A stretch of DNA of 34,105 nucleotides. Origin: Hydrogenophilales bacterium 12-61-10 (GTDB taxonomy: Bacteria > Pseudomonadota > Gammaproteobacteria > Burkholderiales > Thiobacillaceae). Below, one piece after another: positions 17,836 through 27,114 of the stretch; the first letter of the stretch is position 1; each line of letters opens with the position of its first letter. The translations under genes were made by a program, and so were the position numbers. The stretch is from contig NCCT01000009.1 of NCBI GenBank assembly GCA_002279795.1, positions 1 to 34,105 of the forward strand, given 5' to 3'. A model generated the notes under the pieces. The model was not told the origin of the DNA, did no database searches, and saw only the letters and a program-made list of their open reading frames with translations.

Positions 17836-18312
17836 GTGGCTAAAGTACCCCTCACCGTTGTAGGCGCGGAGAAACTTCGCGTTGAACTGCAGCATCTGAA
17901 AAGTGTTGAACGTCCTGCCGTGATCCAGGCGATTGCCGAGGCCCGCGCTCAGGGCGATCTGTCGGAAAATGCTGAATACGATGCCGCCAAGGAAAAACAG
18001 GGTTTCATCGAAGGGCGCATTGCCGACTGTGAAGGCAAGCTGTCCAACGCACAAATCATTGACCCGACACAGCTTGATGCTGAAGGTCGTATCGTTTTCG
18101 GAGCGACGGTCGAACTGGAAGAGGTTGGATCCGGTACTACTGTGACTTATCAGATAGTTGGCGAGGATGAGGCGGAAATCAAGCAGGGAAAAATCTCCGT
18201 TTCGTCGCCGATTGCCCGTGCCTTGATTGGCAAATATGCAGGTGACAGCGTGGATGTCCAGGCGCCAGGCGGTGTTCGGCAGTACGACGTGCTTGATGTC
18301 ATTTATAAATAG
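17836..18312 (+). CDS. greA: Transcription elongation factor GreA
   Basis: 158 residues, the usual GreA length, with an N-terminal coiled coil (about 10-75, [29 protein letters not shown]). Its acidic tip DLSENAEY inserts into the RNA polymerase secondary channel to trigger cleavage of backtracked RNA. The C-terminal FKBP-like domain ends near [12 protein letters not shown]. The start is GTG 17836 with AAGGT upstream. It lies 34 nt after carB, and a gene for a DUF4149 protein begins 3 nt after its stop. Confidence 0.97.
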   Translation: MAKVPLTVVGAEKLRVELQHLKSVERPAVIQAIAEARAQGDLSENAEYDAAKEKQGFIEGRIADCEGKLSNAQIIDPTQLDAEGRIVFGATVELEEVGSGTTVTYQIVGEDEAEIKQGKISVSSPIARALIGKYAGDSVDVQAPGGVRQYDVLDVIYK

Positions 18313-18315
18313 ATA

Positions 18316-18774
18316 ATGCGTCGATTCTGGGATGGTCTTGCAGGTGTGTCGCTGGTGCTTTGGATCGGCGGCATGTGGGTAATAGGCTATGTTGCAGCAC
18401 CGGTATTGTTTGCAAGTCTCGCCGATAAGCAGTTAGCTGGCTTGTTGGCGGGTAAGCTGTTTGAAGTGACGGCGTGGATCGCGATAGCCGTGTCGGTCTA
18501 TTTGTTGATTTATCGCCTAGCCCGAGAAGGCGCCGCTGCACTTAAAACGCTATTCTTTTGGGTCGTGCTGTTGATGCTGGTGTTTACCTTGGCAGCCCAT
18601 TTTGGCATCCAGCCCATTATGCAAAGTCTCAAAGACCAGGCGATGCCACATGCTGTCATGCAGAGTGTCTTTGCCGACCGCTTTGCCCGTTGGCACGGCA
18701 TTTCAAGCATTCTTTACTTGATTCAGAGCGCATTGGGTTTGTTGCTGGTCTGGCGATCCGGACTCTCACGATAG
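18316..18774 (+). CDS. DUF4149 family integral membrane protein
   Basis: 152 residues with four predicted transmembrane segments (about 9-32, 52-70, 80-98, 127-147). VLWIGGMWVIGYVAAPVLF near the N-terminus and the conserved FADRFARWHGIS before the last segment match DUF4149. No function is known. It starts 3 nt after greA and is presumably co-transcribed; it converges with yhbY. The greA-DUF4149-yhbY-rlmE-ftsH order is common in betaproteobacteria. Confidence 0.86.
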   Translation: MRRFWDGLAGVSLVLWIGGMWVIGYVAAPVLFASLADKQLAGLLAGKLFEVTAWIAIAVSVYLLIYRLAREGAAALKTLFFWVVLLMLVFTLAAHFGIQPIMQSLKDQAMPHAVMQSVFADRFARWHGISSILYLIQSALGLLLVWRSGLSR

Positions 18775-18789
18775 TTTGTCCGTAAATCG

Positions 18790-19086
18790 TCAGTGGGGCA
18801 GAGCGATAACCGGTTTGCTGCCCGGACGATAAATCACCAATACTTTTCCAATTTGTTGCACTGACGCTGCGCCGCTTGAGGTGCAGATTTCGGCCATCCA
18901 TGTGCGACGTGTGTCCAAATCATCGCTCCCTGCTTTGATTTTGATTAGTTCATGTGCATTCAGGGCTAATTCAATCTCCTTCAAAACCGCTGGTGTTAAG
19001 CCCTGATTTCCGATCATGACGACTGCTTGGCGGTTATGGGCCAGTCCCTTGAGATATTGTCGTTGTGTGGTGGTAAGTGTTTTCAT
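18790..19086 (-). CDS. yhbY: Ribosome assembly RNA-binding protein YhbY (CRM domain)
   Basis: 98 residues forming one CRM domain. The hallmark loop GNQGLT (26-31) is present, as is ALNAHELIKIK, as in E. coli YhbY, which binds the pre-50S ribosomal subunit. AGGA lies 7 nt before ATG 19086. It is divergent from rlmE, a 23S rRNA methyltransferase, with only 41 nt between, so a shared promoter region serves two ribosome-maturation genes. Confidence 0.95.
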   Translation of the reverse strand: MKTLTTTQRQYLKGLAHNRQAVVMIGNQGLTPAVLKEIELALNAHELIKIKAGSDDLDTRRTWMAEICTSSGAASVQQIGKVLVIYRPGSKPVIALPH

Positions 19087-19127
19087 ACGTATTTCCTAAA
19101 ACTGAGCAAGGATTGTAGCTGATAGCG

Positions 19128-19805
19128 ATGGGCCAGAAACCGAAGCGAACCAAATCGGGCAGTGCCTGGATGCATGAGCATGTAACCGATCCTTACGTTA
19201 AAAAGGCACAGTTGGATGGCTACCGATCTCGGGCCGCCTATAAATTACTGGATATTGATAAACGGGATCAGTTGTTGCGTCCCGGAATGACTATCGTTGA
19301 TTTGGGCGCGGCTCCCGGCAGTTGGTGCCAGGTAGCAGTTCAAAAACTAAAAAAACAGGGTAGGGTACTGGCGATCGATTTATTGCCTGTAGCTGCATTG
19401 CCCGGGGTCGACAGCTTTGAAGGTGACTTCACAGAACCGGAGGCCTTGCACTGGCTGGAAGAAAAGTTGAAATCCGGGCAAGTCGACCTTGTGTTGAGCG
19501 ATATGGCACCCAATATGAGTGGCGTGATGCTAAGCGATCAGGCGCGGCATTACGAGTTGTGTGAGTTGGCACTGGAATTTGCAGTCGATTGGCTGAAACC
19601 AAATGGGGCATTTCTAGTCAAAGTGTTTCAGGGTGTTGGTTTTGAGGGCTTTCGCGCACAAATGCGCTTGGCCTTTGGGCAGGTTGTTATCCGTAAACCA
19701 GACTCGTCGCGTGACCGGAGTAACGAGGTTTATTTATTGGGACGCAATCCGCACAAGCGTGAACCGGTAGCCGTTGATGCATCCGTGACAAGTTCGCAAG
19801 ACTAG
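19128..19805 (+). CDS. rlmE: 23S rRNA (uridine-2'-O)-methyltransferase RlmE (FtsJ)
   Basis: RlmE methylates the 2'-O of U2552 (E. coli numbering) in the 23S rRNA A loop, needed for late 50S assembly. The 225-residue protein has the SAM motif DLGAAPGSW (58-66) and the K-D-K-E catalytic tetrad K39, D125, K165 and E200. By eye the codons look more A/T-rich than those of carB, but the protein is intact. ftsH follows, as in most proteobacteria; the 65-nt gap holds a 15-bp imperfect palindrome. Confidence 0.97.
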   Translation: MGQKPKRTKSGSAWMHEHVTDPYVKKAQLDGYRSRAAYKLLDIDKRDQLLRPGMTIVDLGAAPGSWCQVAVQKLKKQGRVLAIDLLPVAALPGVDSFEGDFTEPEALHWLEEKLKSGQVDLVLSDMAPNMSGVMLSDQARHYELCELALEFAVDWLKPNGAFLVKVFQGVGFEGFRAQMRLAFGQVVIRKPDSSRDRSNEVYLLGRNPHKREPVAVDASVTSSQD

Positions 19806-19807
19806 GC

Positions 19808-19822
19808 TTAGAATGAGTCTAA
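19808..19822. promoter_or_regulatory. Imperfect palindrome upstream of ftsH, matching the rubrerythrin operator
   Basis: TTAGAATGAGTCTAA matches the palindrome at 5181-5195 at 13 of 15 positions. Arms TTAGA and TCTAA are perfect. It begins 3 nt after the rlmE stop and lies 49 nt before the ftsH start. No clear promoter hexamers flank it. Confidence 0.4.
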
Positions 19823-19870
19823 ATGTTTGCCTCGATTAAATGTGCTGAATCAGGCACGAAGGAGTGATTG

Positions 19871-21763
19871 TTGAACAACTTGCCTAAAAATATCGCCATC
19901 TGGCTGATTGTCGCTGTTGTCTTGATGACGGTGTTTAATCAGTTTGGCGCACCGCGCACTGCCCAGACCCAGCTGCCTTACTCGCAGTTCATTGAAGAGG
20001 TGCGCGCGCAGCAAATCACCAAGGTTGTGATTGAAGGGAATGTACTCAAGGGCGAGCGGAGCGATGGCCAGCGCTTTACCAGCTATGCACCCAGCGATCC
20101 ATGGATGGTGTCTGACCTGCTGAAAAATGGTGTCTCGGTTGAAGCTAAACCTGAAGAGCAGCCTTCATTTCTGATGAGCTTGTTTATTTCATGGTTCCCC
20201 ATGCTGCTACTGATCGGGGTGTGGATCTTTTTCATGCGCCAGATGCAGGGTGGAGGCAAGGGCGGCGCGTTTTCATTTGGCAAAAGCCGGGCTCGTTTGC
20301 TGGACGAAAATACCAATCCTGTAACGTTCGCAGACGTGGCTGGCTGCGATGAGGCCAAGGAAGACGTATCCGAGCTGGTCGATTTTCTTAAAGATCCCAC
20401 CAAATTCCAGAAGCTGGGGGGAAGGATTCCGCGCGGCGTGCTTTTGGTTGGTTCGCCGGGTACGGGTAAAACCCTTCTGGCTCGTGCGATCGCCGGTGAG
20501 GCAAAGGTGCCGTTCTACAGCATTTCCGGATCCGATTTTGTCGAGATGTTTGTTGGTGTTGGCGCATCGCGCGTGCGTGACATGTTCGAGCAGGCCAAGA
20601 AAAGTGCTCCCTGCATTATTTTCATTGATGAGATTGATGCTGTGGGTCGCCAGCGTGGTGCGGGCTTGGGTGGCGGCAACGACGAGCGGGAGCAGACACT
20701 TAATCAACTGTTGGTTGAAATGGATGGTTTTGAAGGGGTGAGTGGTGTCATTGTGATTGCCGCAACCAATCGTCCCGATGTGCTTGATCCTGCTTTGCTG
20801 CGCCCTGGCCGTTTTGACCGCCAGGTCGTGGTCGGATTGCCCGACATTCGTGGCCGTGAGCAGATTTTGATGGTGCATATGCGCAAGGTGCCGGTCGCCC
20901 CTGATGTGCGCGCCGATATTCTTGCGCGTGGTACACCAGGCATGTCTGGAGCCGATCTAGCCAATCTGGTCAACGAAGCGGCATTGTTCGCCGCTCGAAG
21001 CAACAAACGTCTGGTTGATATGGATGATTTTGAGCGAGCCAAGGACAAAATATTCATGGGCGCCGAGCGTAAGTCCATGGTGATCACGCTTGAAGACAAG
21101 AAAAAAACGGCCTATCACGAGTCGGGGCATGCGGTGATCGGGATGACCTTGCCGGGTTGCGACCCCGTGCATAAAGTGACGGTGATTCCGCGTGGTCGTG
21201 CGCTGGGTGTGACGATGTCGTTGCCCGAAACCGATCGTTTCAGTTTGTATCAGGATCAGATGCTTGCGCAGATCAGCATGCTGTTTGGTGGCCGGGTGGC
21301 GGAAGAAATTTTCGTCGGCAGTATTTCGACCGGTGCATCGAATGACTTTGAGCGTGCCACCAGCATTGCGCGGGACATGGTGACTCGTTACGGAATGTCG
21401 GCAGCATTGGGTCCCATGGTGTACGGCGAAAACGAGGGCGAGGTATTCCTTGGGCGTTCGGTGACGACTCACAAGAACATGAGTGAAACCACCATGCAAA
21501 AGGTGGATGCTGAAATACGCCGCATTCTTGACGAGCAGTACGCGTTGGCGACGAAAATCCTGACCGAAAGCCGTGATAAGGTCGAGGCGATGACCGCTGC
21601 GTTGCTGGAATATGAAACGATTGATGCGGAACAGATTGGCGACATCATGGCAGGCCGTCCTGTGCGTCCCCCCAAGCCGTCAGCTACGCCCCAGCCACCG
21701 ATGAGTGGTGGCGACAAGCCGAGTGCGCCTGCGCCAACCGTTCAGCCCGCTCAAGAGGTATAA
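19871..21763 (+). CDS. ftsH: ATP-dependent zinc metalloprotease FtsH
   Basis: FtsH degrades membrane proteins and unstable regulators. The 630-residue protein has two membrane helices (about 7-24 and 100-122) around a periplasmic domain, an AAA+ module and an M41 protease domain. Walker A is GSPGTGKT (194-201; most homologues have GPPGTGKT), Walker B is IIFIDEID, and the second region of homology is [20 protein letters not shown]. The zinc motif HESGH is at 416-420. The Pro-rich tail is disordered. The TTG at 19871 has AAGGAG (19859-19864) at 6-nt spacing; the TTG at 19868 is too close. A terminator-like hairpin follows. Confidence 0.98.
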   Translation: MNNLPKNIAIWLIVAVVLMTVFNQFGAPRTAQTQLPYSQFIEEVRAQQITKVVIEGNVLKGERSDGQRFTSYAPSDPWMVSDLLKNGVSVEAKPEEQPSFLMSLFISWFPMLLLIGVWIFFMRQMQGGGKGGAFSFGKSRARLLDENTNPVTFADVAGCDEAKEDVSELVDFLKDPTKFQKLGGRIPRGVLLVGSPGTGKTLLARAIAGEAKVPFYSISGSDFVEMFVGVGASRVRDMFEQAKKSAPCIIFIDEIDAVGRQRGAGLGGGNDEREQTLNQLLVEMDGFEGVSGVIVIAATNRPDVLDPALLRPGRFDRQVVVGLPDIRGREQILMVHMRKVPVAPDVRADILARGTPGMSGADLANLVNEAALFAARSNKRLVDMDDFERAKDKIFMGAERKSMVITLEDKKKTAYHESGHAVIGMTLPGCDPVHKVTVIPRGRALGVTMSLPETDRFSLYQDQMLAQISMLFGGRVAEEIFVGSISTGASNDFERATSIARDMVTRYGMSAALGPMVYGENEGEVFLGRSVTTHKNMSETTMQKVDAEIRRILDEQYALATKILTESRDKVEAMTAALLEYETIDAEQIGDIMAGRPVRPPKPSATPQPPMSGGDKPSAPAPTVQPAQEV

Positions 21764-21775
21764 GTATCGAGTCCA

Positions 21776-21793
21776 CCTGCTTACGGAAGCAGG
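21776..21793 (+). other. Short hairpin after ftsH
   Basis: CCTGCTT (21776-21782) pairs with AAGCAGG (21787-21793) around ACGG. It lies 8 nt upstream of the terminator-like hairpin. A -10-like TACAAT (21797-21802) sits between them without a matching -35. Confidence 0.55.
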
Positions 21794-21800
21794 CACTACA

Positions 21801-21828
21801 ATAGAGGAGCTTTGGCTCCTCTATTTTT
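21801..21828 (+). terminator. Terminator-like hairpin abutting the folP start codon
   Basis: ATAGAGGAGC (21801-21810) pairs perfectly with GCTCCTCTAT (21815-21824) around TTTG, followed by a run of five T residues (21824-21828). The folP ATG begins at 21829. The only Shine-Dalgarno-like sequence, GAGGAG, is inside the stem. It may end ftsH transcripts and limit folP expression. Confidence 0.75.
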
Positions 21829-22656
21829 ATGTCCGTACTTCACGCAGGGCCGCACCGTCTCTCGCTGCTCAAGCCACTCATCATGGGTATCGTCAACACC
21901 ACACCGGACTCATTTTCGGATGGCGGACGTTGGCTGGATGCTCAGTCGGCCATACGACATGCGTTGCAACTTCAGGAGGAAGGGGCTGACATTCTTGATG
22001 TCGGTGGAGAATCGACCCGCCCGGGTGCGGCAACTGTGTCTGCAGAAGAAGAGACGCGGCGCGTGCTGCCTGTCATCAGCGAGTTGGTGCGCCAGGGGTG
22101 TGTGGTGTCTGTCGACACAAAAAAGCCGGAAGTGATGCGGGCGGCGCTGGATGTGGGCGCGGCCATGGTGAACGATGTGATGGCCCTGCAGGCGCAGGGC
22201 GCGCTTGAGACGGTGGCCGCATCCGCGGCGGCGGTGTGTTTGATGCACATGCAGGGCGACCCTCAAACCATGCAGCGAGTGCCTTCTTACGTCAATGTGG
22301 TAGAGGAAGTGCAGTTTTTTTTGCAGGAACGAGTGCGAATTTGCGAGGCGTCAGGCATCTTGCGTGAGCGGTTGTTGATTGATCCGGGGTTTGGCTTTGG
22401 CAAGACCCTGCAACACAATCTGGAGTTGCTTAAACATCTGGATCGCCTGCAGGTTTTAGGCATACCGGTACTGGCGGGGTTGTCACGCAAGTCGTTTCTG
22501 GGACAGTTGACTGGCCGTGAGCCGGGTCAACGAGAGTTTGCCGGTGTGGCAGCGCATTTGATCGCAGTCGCGCAGGGTGCACGAGTGCTGCGTGTGCATC
22601 AGGTATCGGCAATGCGGGATGCACTGGTTATTTGGAATGCAGTGGAGGAGACATAA
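21829..22656 (+). CDS. folP: Dihydropteroate synthase
   Basis: FolP condenses p-aminobenzoate with the pterin pyrophosphate to make dihydropteroate for folate; it is the sulfonamide target. The 275-residue TIM-barrel protein carries [15 protein letters not shown] (19-33), [11 protein letters not shown] (57-67), [17 protein letters not shown] (185-193) and GLSRKSFLG (217-225). ATG 21829 directly follows the T-run of a hairpin and lacks a free ribosome-binding site; it gives the normal N-terminal length. It is followed by glmM with 2 nt between, as in E. coli. Confidence 0.97.
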   Translation: MSVLHAGPHRLSLLKPLIMGIVNTTPDSFSDGGRWLDAQSAIRHALQLQEEGADILDVGGESTRPGAATVSAEEETRRVLPVISELVRQGCVVSVDTKKPEVMRAALDVGAAMVNDVMALQAQGALETVAASAAAVCLMHMQGDPQTMQRVPSYVNVVEEVQFFLQERVRICEASGILRERLLIDPGFGFGKTLQHNLELLKHLDRLQVLGIPVLAGLSRKSFLGQLTGREPGQREFAGVAAHLIAVAQGARVLRVHQVSAMRDALVIWNAVEET

Positions 22657-22658
22657 AA

Positions 22659-24023
22659 ATGGGACGTAGATATTTTGGTACAGACGGTGTGCGGGGACGC
22701 GTGGGTGAATCGCCCATTACGCCTGAGTTCGTCATGCGTTTGGGCTACGCTGCTGGACAGGTTTTGGTGGCTGACCGTGGCAGCTTACCTCCGAACCAGC
22801 ATCCGACGGTGCTGATCGGCAAGGACACCCGGATTTCCGGCTATATGCTTGAAGCCGCGCTTGAAGCCGGCTTTACCGCCGCCGGAGTGAATGTATTGAT
22901 GACCGGGCCGATGCCTACGCCAGCGGTGGCCTATCTGACCCGCGCCTTGAGGCTTCAGGCTGGAGTGGTGATATCTGCTTCGCATAATCCGTTTGAAGAT
23001 AATGGAATCAAGTTTTTTTCTGCCAACGGTCAAAAGCTGCCGGACAGTGTTGAAGAAGCGATCGAGGCCAGGCTGGACTATCCCATCGTTACCGTTGAGG
23101 CACGTCAACTGGGGCGCGCAAGACGCATGGAAGATGCCGCCGCGCGATATATCGAGTTTTGCAAAAGCACTTATCCGAACCATCTCGACTTGCGCGGAAT
23201 GCGCATCGTTGTCGACTGTGCCCATGGTGCGACTTATCACATTGCGCCGCACGTTTTGCATGAGCTGGGTGCCGAGGTGATTGCCATTGGCAATGAACCC
23301 AATGGCTTCAATATCAACGACAAGTGCGGCGCGACTTATACCAAGGCCCTGTCGGAAGCGGTGCGAACGCATCGCGCCGATCTTGGCATTGCGCTGGATG
23401 GCGATGGAGATCGCTTGATGATGGCCGACGCGCAAGGCAGGATTTACGATGGCGACCAGCTGGTTTATGTCATCGCTCGTCATCGCATACAAAGCGGCTA
23501 TATGAAGGGTGGCGTGGTCGGAACCTTGATGACCAATCTTGGGACTGAGCATGCACTTGGGCGTGCCCAGGTTCCGTTTGAGCGCGCCAAGGTGGGGGAT
23601 CGCTATGTGATGGAACGCTTGCTTGCCAACGGCTGGACGCTGGGGGGTGAAACCTCGGGTCATATTCTGTGCCTGGACAAGCACACTACAGGCGATGGCA
23701 TCGTGTCTGCCCTGCAGGTATTACGCGCGCTGCGTGAAACGGGCGAGACGCTTGATGCCGTTACGGCCGATCTGGAAACTTATCCGCAGGTCATGATCAA
23801 CGTGCCGATCGCCAAGAGCTTCAAGCTGGAGAGCTCTGCTGCTGTGGGGGCCTCGGTTGCTCAAGCGGAGCAGATTTTGAACGGCACCGGCCGGGTGGTT
23901 TTGCGTGCGTCAGGGACCGAGCCGTTGATTCGGGTGATGGTGGAAGGACGTGATGCCGATCAGGTTCGTCAGACGGCTGAAACCATTGCAGAGGTGGTTA
24001 GACAGGCTGCAACGCTGGCCTGA
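22659..24023 (+). CDS. glmM: Phosphoglucosamine mutase
   Basis: GlmM interconverts glucosamine-6-phosphate and glucosamine-1-phosphate on the way to UDP-GlcNAc. The 454-residue protein has the phosphoserine loop ISASHNP (S108 carries the phosphate), the metal loop DGDGDR (247-252), GGETSGH for sugar specificity and [12 protein letters not shown] at the phosphate-binding C-terminus. ATG 22659 has GGAGGAG (22644-22650) at 8-nt spacing. An upstream in-frame start inside folP was rejected because it overlaps the ribosome-binding site. Confidence 0.98.
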   Translation: MGRRYFGTDGVRGRVGESPITPEFVMRLGYAAGQVLVADRGSLPPNQHPTVLIGKDTRISGYMLEAALEAGFTAAGVNVLMTGPMPTPAVAYLTRALRLQAGVVISASHNPFEDNGIKFFSANGQKLPDSVEEAIEARLDYPIVTVEARQLGRARRMEDAAARYIEFCKSTYPNHLDLRGMRIVVDCAHGATYHIAPHVLHELGAEVIAIGNEPNGFNINDKCGATYTKALSEAVRTHRADLGIALDGDGDRLMMADAQGRIYDGDQLVYVIARHRIQSGYMKGGVVGTLMTNLGTEHALGRAQVPFERAKVGDRYVMERLLANGWTLGGETSGHILCLDKHTTGDGIVSALQVLRALRETGETLDAVTADLETYPQVMINVPIAKSFKLESSAAVGASVAQAEQILNGTGRVVLRASGTEPLIRVMVEGRDADQVRQTAETIAEVVRQAATLA

Positions 24024-24058
24024 TCCCCAGAAAGCCAGTTACCCATCCTGAAATATAA

Positions 24059-24086
24059 CTGTAATATTCCGTCGGTAATATGACAG
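24059..24086. promoter_or_regulatory. Inverted repeat upstream of pstS, possible PhoB site
   Basis: CTGTAATATT (24059-24068) and AATATGACAG (24077-24086) form inverted 10-bp arms with one mismatch and an 8-nt spacer. The minus strand of the right arm reads CTGTCAT, the consensus Pho half-site. A proper direct-repeat Pho box is not clearly formed, so PhoB control is an inference supported by pstS lying 41 nt downstream. Confidence 0.4.
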
Positions 24087-24127
24087 TGTCGCCCATGCGG
24101 CAATGTCTATTACAACTGGAGAGAAAC

Positions 24128-25147
24128 ATGCAACCACTCAATAAAATGGCTCAGGGCGCGTTAGTTGCGGCAATGGGTTTGGCTTTTTCGGTTAGCGCGC
24201 TGGCTGTCGATATTAACGGCGCAGGCGCAACCTTCCCTTACGCTGTTTACGCTAAATGGGCTGAAGCCTATCAGAAGGAAACCGGCAACAAGGTCAACTA
24301 TCAGGCTATCGGCTCGTCGGGTGGCGTCAAGCAAATCAAGGCCAAGACCGTTGATTTCGGCGGCTCGGATGCGCCGGTGAAGGAAGCTGATTTGGATGCA
24401 GCCGGTCTGATTCAGGTGCCGACTGTGATGGGTGGCGTCACGATCGTCATGAACGTCCCGGGTATCGCATCCGGCAAGCTGAAGCTGGACGGCGTCACTG
24501 CCGCCAACATTTTCCGCGGCGCCATCACCAAGTGGAATGATCCGGCCATTGCCAAGTTGAATCCAGGTGTTGCGCTGCCAGGCATGGCCATAACCGTGGC
24601 GCACCGTTCGGACGGTTCCGGTACCACTTACGCATTCACGAATTACCTGGCCAAGCAATCAGCCGACTTCATGCGTGAAGTCGGCGCAGGCAATACCGGA
24701 AACTGGCCGTCAAACGCGGTTGGCGGTAAAGGTAATGCAGGAGTCGCTGCCACGGTACAGAAGATCAAAGGCACGATCGGCTATGTCGATATCGCTGACG
24801 CAATGAAGAACAAAATGAGCTTCGTTGCGCTGAAAAACAAGGCCGGTAACTACATCGTGCCGAACCAGGATGCTGTCGCCGACGCGGCCGCCGGCGCCAA
24901 TTTCAAGGTCAAGGGCATGGCCCCCGATCTGCTGGATCAGTCGCACAAGAACGCCTGGCCCATCACCAGCGCAACCTACATGCTGGCCTATGAAAAGGGC
25001 AGCGATGCCGCCAAGCAAAAAGGCGTCGTCGATTTCTTTACCTGGTCTTTGAATAACGGCCAAAAAATGGCTGAGTCACTGGGCTTTGTGGCCCTGCCTC
25101 CTAACGTTGTGAAGATGGTCGAAGCAGAGATGAAAAATATCAAGTAA
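24128..25147 (+). CDS. pstS: Phosphate ABC transporter, periplasmic phosphate-binding protein PstS
   Basis: 339 residues with a signal peptide (1-26, ending SALA before VDINGAG). The mature domain has the PstS phosphate-binding loops: GAGATFPYAVYAKW, GSSGGVKQI, FGGSDAPV and HRSDGSGTTY. It captures inorganic phosphate in the periplasm for PstCA. ATG 24128 has GGAG 6 nt upstream; an in-frame start at 24080 was rejected because it lies before the ribosome-binding site. pstC follows after a 108-nt spacer with two hairpins, which probably keeps PstS more abundant than the membrane subunits. Confidence 0.97.
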   Translation: MQPLNKMAQGALVAAMGLAFSVSALAVDINGAGATFPYAVYAKWAEAYQKETGNKVNYQAIGSSGGVKQIKAKTVDFGGSDAPVKEADLDAAGLIQVPTVMGGVTIVMNVPGIASGKLKLDGVTAANIFRGAITKWNDPAIAKLNPGVALPGMAITVAHRSDGSGTTYAFTNYLAKQSADFMREVGAGNTGNWPSNAVGGKGNAGVAATVQKIKGTIGYVDIADAMKNKMSFVALKNKAGNYIVPNQDAVADAAAGANFKVKGMAPDLLDQSHKNAWPITSATYMLAYEKGSDAAKQKGVVDFFTWSLNNGQKMAESLGFVALPPNVVKMVEAEMKNIK

Positions 25148-25158
25148 TTAAAAAGCTT

Positions 25159-25184
25159 TGCCGGAAGCGCACTTGCTTCCGGCA
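25159..25184 (+). other. Hairpin 1 in the pstS-pstC spacer
   Basis: TGCCGGAAGC (25159-25168) pairs perfectly with GCTTCCGGCA (25175-25184) around GCACTT. There is no T-run, so it is more likely a 3'-end stabiliser of pstS mRNA than a terminator. Confidence 0.75.
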
Positions 25185-25186
25185 GT

Positions 25187-25226
25187 CTGCGAAAGCGGCT
25201 ACCTGACTGGGTGGCCTTTTTCGCAG
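25187..25226 (+). terminator. Hairpin 2 in the pstS-pstC spacer, partial terminator
   Basis: An inner stem GGCTACC (25197-25203) and GGTGGCC (25210-25216), with one wobble pair, is followed by TTTTT (25217-25221). An outer stem CTGCGAAA (25187-25194) with TTTCGCAG (25219-25226) can extend it. The T-run suggests attenuation between pstS and pstC; pstC has no promoter that can be recognised. Confidence 0.65.
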
Positions 25227-25255
25227 ATAACAAACCGAATTGACAGGCGCCTAAC

Positions 25256-26233
25256 GTGAGCGAACCCAGTACATTATCCGGACTCGATTTGCAGGCCGTG
25301 CAAATACGAAAATTTCGGTTGCAGGACAGGCTCTTTCATCTCGTCACCCAGTTGTTTGCCTTTCTTCTGCTGGCCGCGTTGTTGGGGATTCTGGTTTCGC
25401 TCGCGCTTGAGGCATGGCCCAGCATAAGAGAGTTCGGCCTGCCATTTTTGTGGACAAACATCTGGAGCGTGCCCGATGACAAATATGGGGCGCTGGCTGC
25501 TATTTACGGTACGGTGGTGACCTCTGTTCTGGCCTTATTGATTGCGGTCCCGGTCAGTTTCGGCATCGCTTTTTATTTGACTGAGTCTTGTCCGCCCTGG
25601 TTGCGCCGTCCGCTCGGCACTGCGATCGAGCTGTTGGCCGGCATCCCCTCCATCGTTTATGGCATCTGGGGTCTGTTCGTTTTTGCGCCGTTATTTGCTG
25701 ATCATATTCAACCGCCATTGCAGGCCTTGTTGGGTGATGTTCCTGTTATTGGCGGCTGGTTTTCCGGCCCGCCTATCGGTGTCGGCATCCTGACTGCCAG
25801 CATCGTGCTGGCAATGATGGTGATACCGTTTATCGCTTCGGTCATGCGTGATGTGTTCGATACGGTTCCGCACGTATTAAAGGAGTCGGCATACGGAATT
25901 GGCTGTACCAAATGGGAAGTGATGCGCAACATCGTGCTGCCCTACACTCGGGTTGGCGTCATCGGCGGCATCATGCTTGGATTGGGTCGTGCGTTGGGCG
26001 AAACCATGGCGGTGACTTTCGTGATCGGCAATGCCAACCGCATCAACGGCAGCTTGTTTGCGCCGGGCACGTCAATTGCCTCTACGCTTGCGAACGAGTT
26101 CGGTGAAGCAGATCCCGGGCTTCACATTGCTTCGCTGTTCGAGCTGGGATTGGTGCTATTCATCATTACTTTTGTCGTGCTGGCGATTTCACGTTGGCTT
26201 ATCAGCCGCAGCATGGGCTCCGAAGGGTTGTAA
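25256..26233 (+). CDS. pstC: Phosphate ABC transporter permease PstC
   Basis: 325 residues with about six membrane helices. The family loop [20 protein letters not shown] contacts the PstB ATPase, and [19 protein letters not shown] is the PstC signature. GTG 25256 is used; the ribosome-binding site is poor, consistent with low expression relative to pstS. pstA starts 2 nt after the stop. Confidence 0.96.
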   Translation: MSEPSTLSGLDLQAVQIRKFRLQDRLFHLVTQLFAFLLLAALLGILVSLALEAWPSIREFGLPFLWTNIWSVPDDKYGALAAIYGTVVTSVLALLIAVPVSFGIAFYLTESCPPWLRRPLGTAIELLAGIPSIVYGIWGLFVFAPLFADHIQPPLQALLGDVPVIGGWFSGPPIGVGILTASIVLAMMVIPFIASVMRDVFDTVPHVLKESAYGIGCTKWEVMRNIVLPYTRVGVIGGIMLGLGRALGETMAVTFVIGNANRINGSLFAPGTSIASTLANEFGEADPGLHIASLFELGLVLFIITFVVLAISRWLISRSMGSEGL

Positions 26234-26235
26234 CC

Positions 26236-27081
26236 ATGTTGAGTCTCTATAGCCGCCGACTCTGGGTCAACCGCATCGGTATTGCCTTGTCCATGGTCGC
26301 CATGAGCCTTGGGCTGATTGTGTTGATGTGGATTTTATGGATCCTGTTTTCCAAGGGATTTGCCGCGCTCAGCCTGGACTTGTTTACCCAGGATACGCCG
26401 GCGCCGGGTTCCGAGGGCGGAGGCCTGCGCAACGCCATCGTCGGTAGTGGCCTGATTTTGTTGTTTTCGATGTTGATCGCGACTCCTGTGGGAATTCTGG
26501 CAGGCATCTATCTGGCTGAGTACGGGCGCATATCCAGGTTTGCGTCATTCACCCGTTTCATGACTGACATCATGCTGTCAGCGCCGTCCATCGTCATTGG
26601 CCTGTTTGTTTATGCATTATTCGTAGCGACCACGGGTGGCTTTTCCGGCTGGGCGGGCTCGCTTGCACTGGCGTTGATTGCCATTCCAGTGGTGGTTCGC
26701 ACGACTGAAAACATGCTGAAACTGGTACCTACCAGCTTGCGCGAAGCGGCTTTCGCTGTAGGTGCGCCACGCTGGCAGGTTTCGCTCAAGATCACCTTGC
26801 GCGCGGTGAAGTCCGGTGTGGTCACGGGCGTGCTGCTGGCAATGGCGCGCATTACCGGCGAAACCGCGCCCTTGCTGTTTACAGCGCTAAACAATCAGTT
26901 CTTCAGCACCAATATGGCTGAACCGATGGGCAACCTGCCGGTCGTCATTTATCAGTTTGCGCTGAGTCCCTACGACAACTGGGTCAATCTGGCTTGGGGT
27001 GGAGCGTTGTTGATTGCCCTGTTTGTCATGGCTATCAACATTGGCGTACGCGTTGCTTTCCGCAACAAAGATAAAAACTAG
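26236..27081 (+). CDS. pstA: Phosphate ABC transporter permease PstA
   Basis: 281 residues with about six membrane helices, the partner of PstC in forming the phosphate channel. The coupling loop REAAFAVGAPRWQVSLKITLP-like region (here ending in LR) and ARITGETAPLLFTAL are characteristic. ATG 26236 is 2 nt after pstC; a longer frame from 26194 overlaps pstC and was rejected. pstB follows after 33 nt. Confidence 0.96.
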   Translation: MLSLYSRRLWVNRIGIALSMVAMSLGLIVLMWILWILFSKGFAALSLDLFTQDTPAPGSEGGGLRNAIVGSGLILLFSMLIATPVGILAGIYLAEYGRISRFASFTRFMTDIMLSAPSIVIGLFVYALFVATTGGFSGWAGSLALALIAIPVVVRTTENMLKLVPTSLREAAFAVGAPRWQVSLKITLRAVKSGVVTGVLLAMARITGETAPLLFTALNNQFFSTNMAEPMGNLPVVIYQFALSPYDNWVNLAWGGALLIALFVMAINIGVRVAFRNKDKN

Positions 27082-27114
27082 ACCGTACTTAACGAATTTC
27101 TAATTAATCAAGCC

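Noticed and set aside
18316-19805. Horizontal transfer of the DUF4149-yhbY-rlmE stretch because of its more A/T-rich look
   Set aside because: The gene order is the normal one for betaproteobacteria and the genes are core; the impression was by eye only.
22785-23684. Minus-strand open frame (299 codons) opposite glmM
   Set aside because: Shadow of glmM; no ribosome-binding site or recognisable family.
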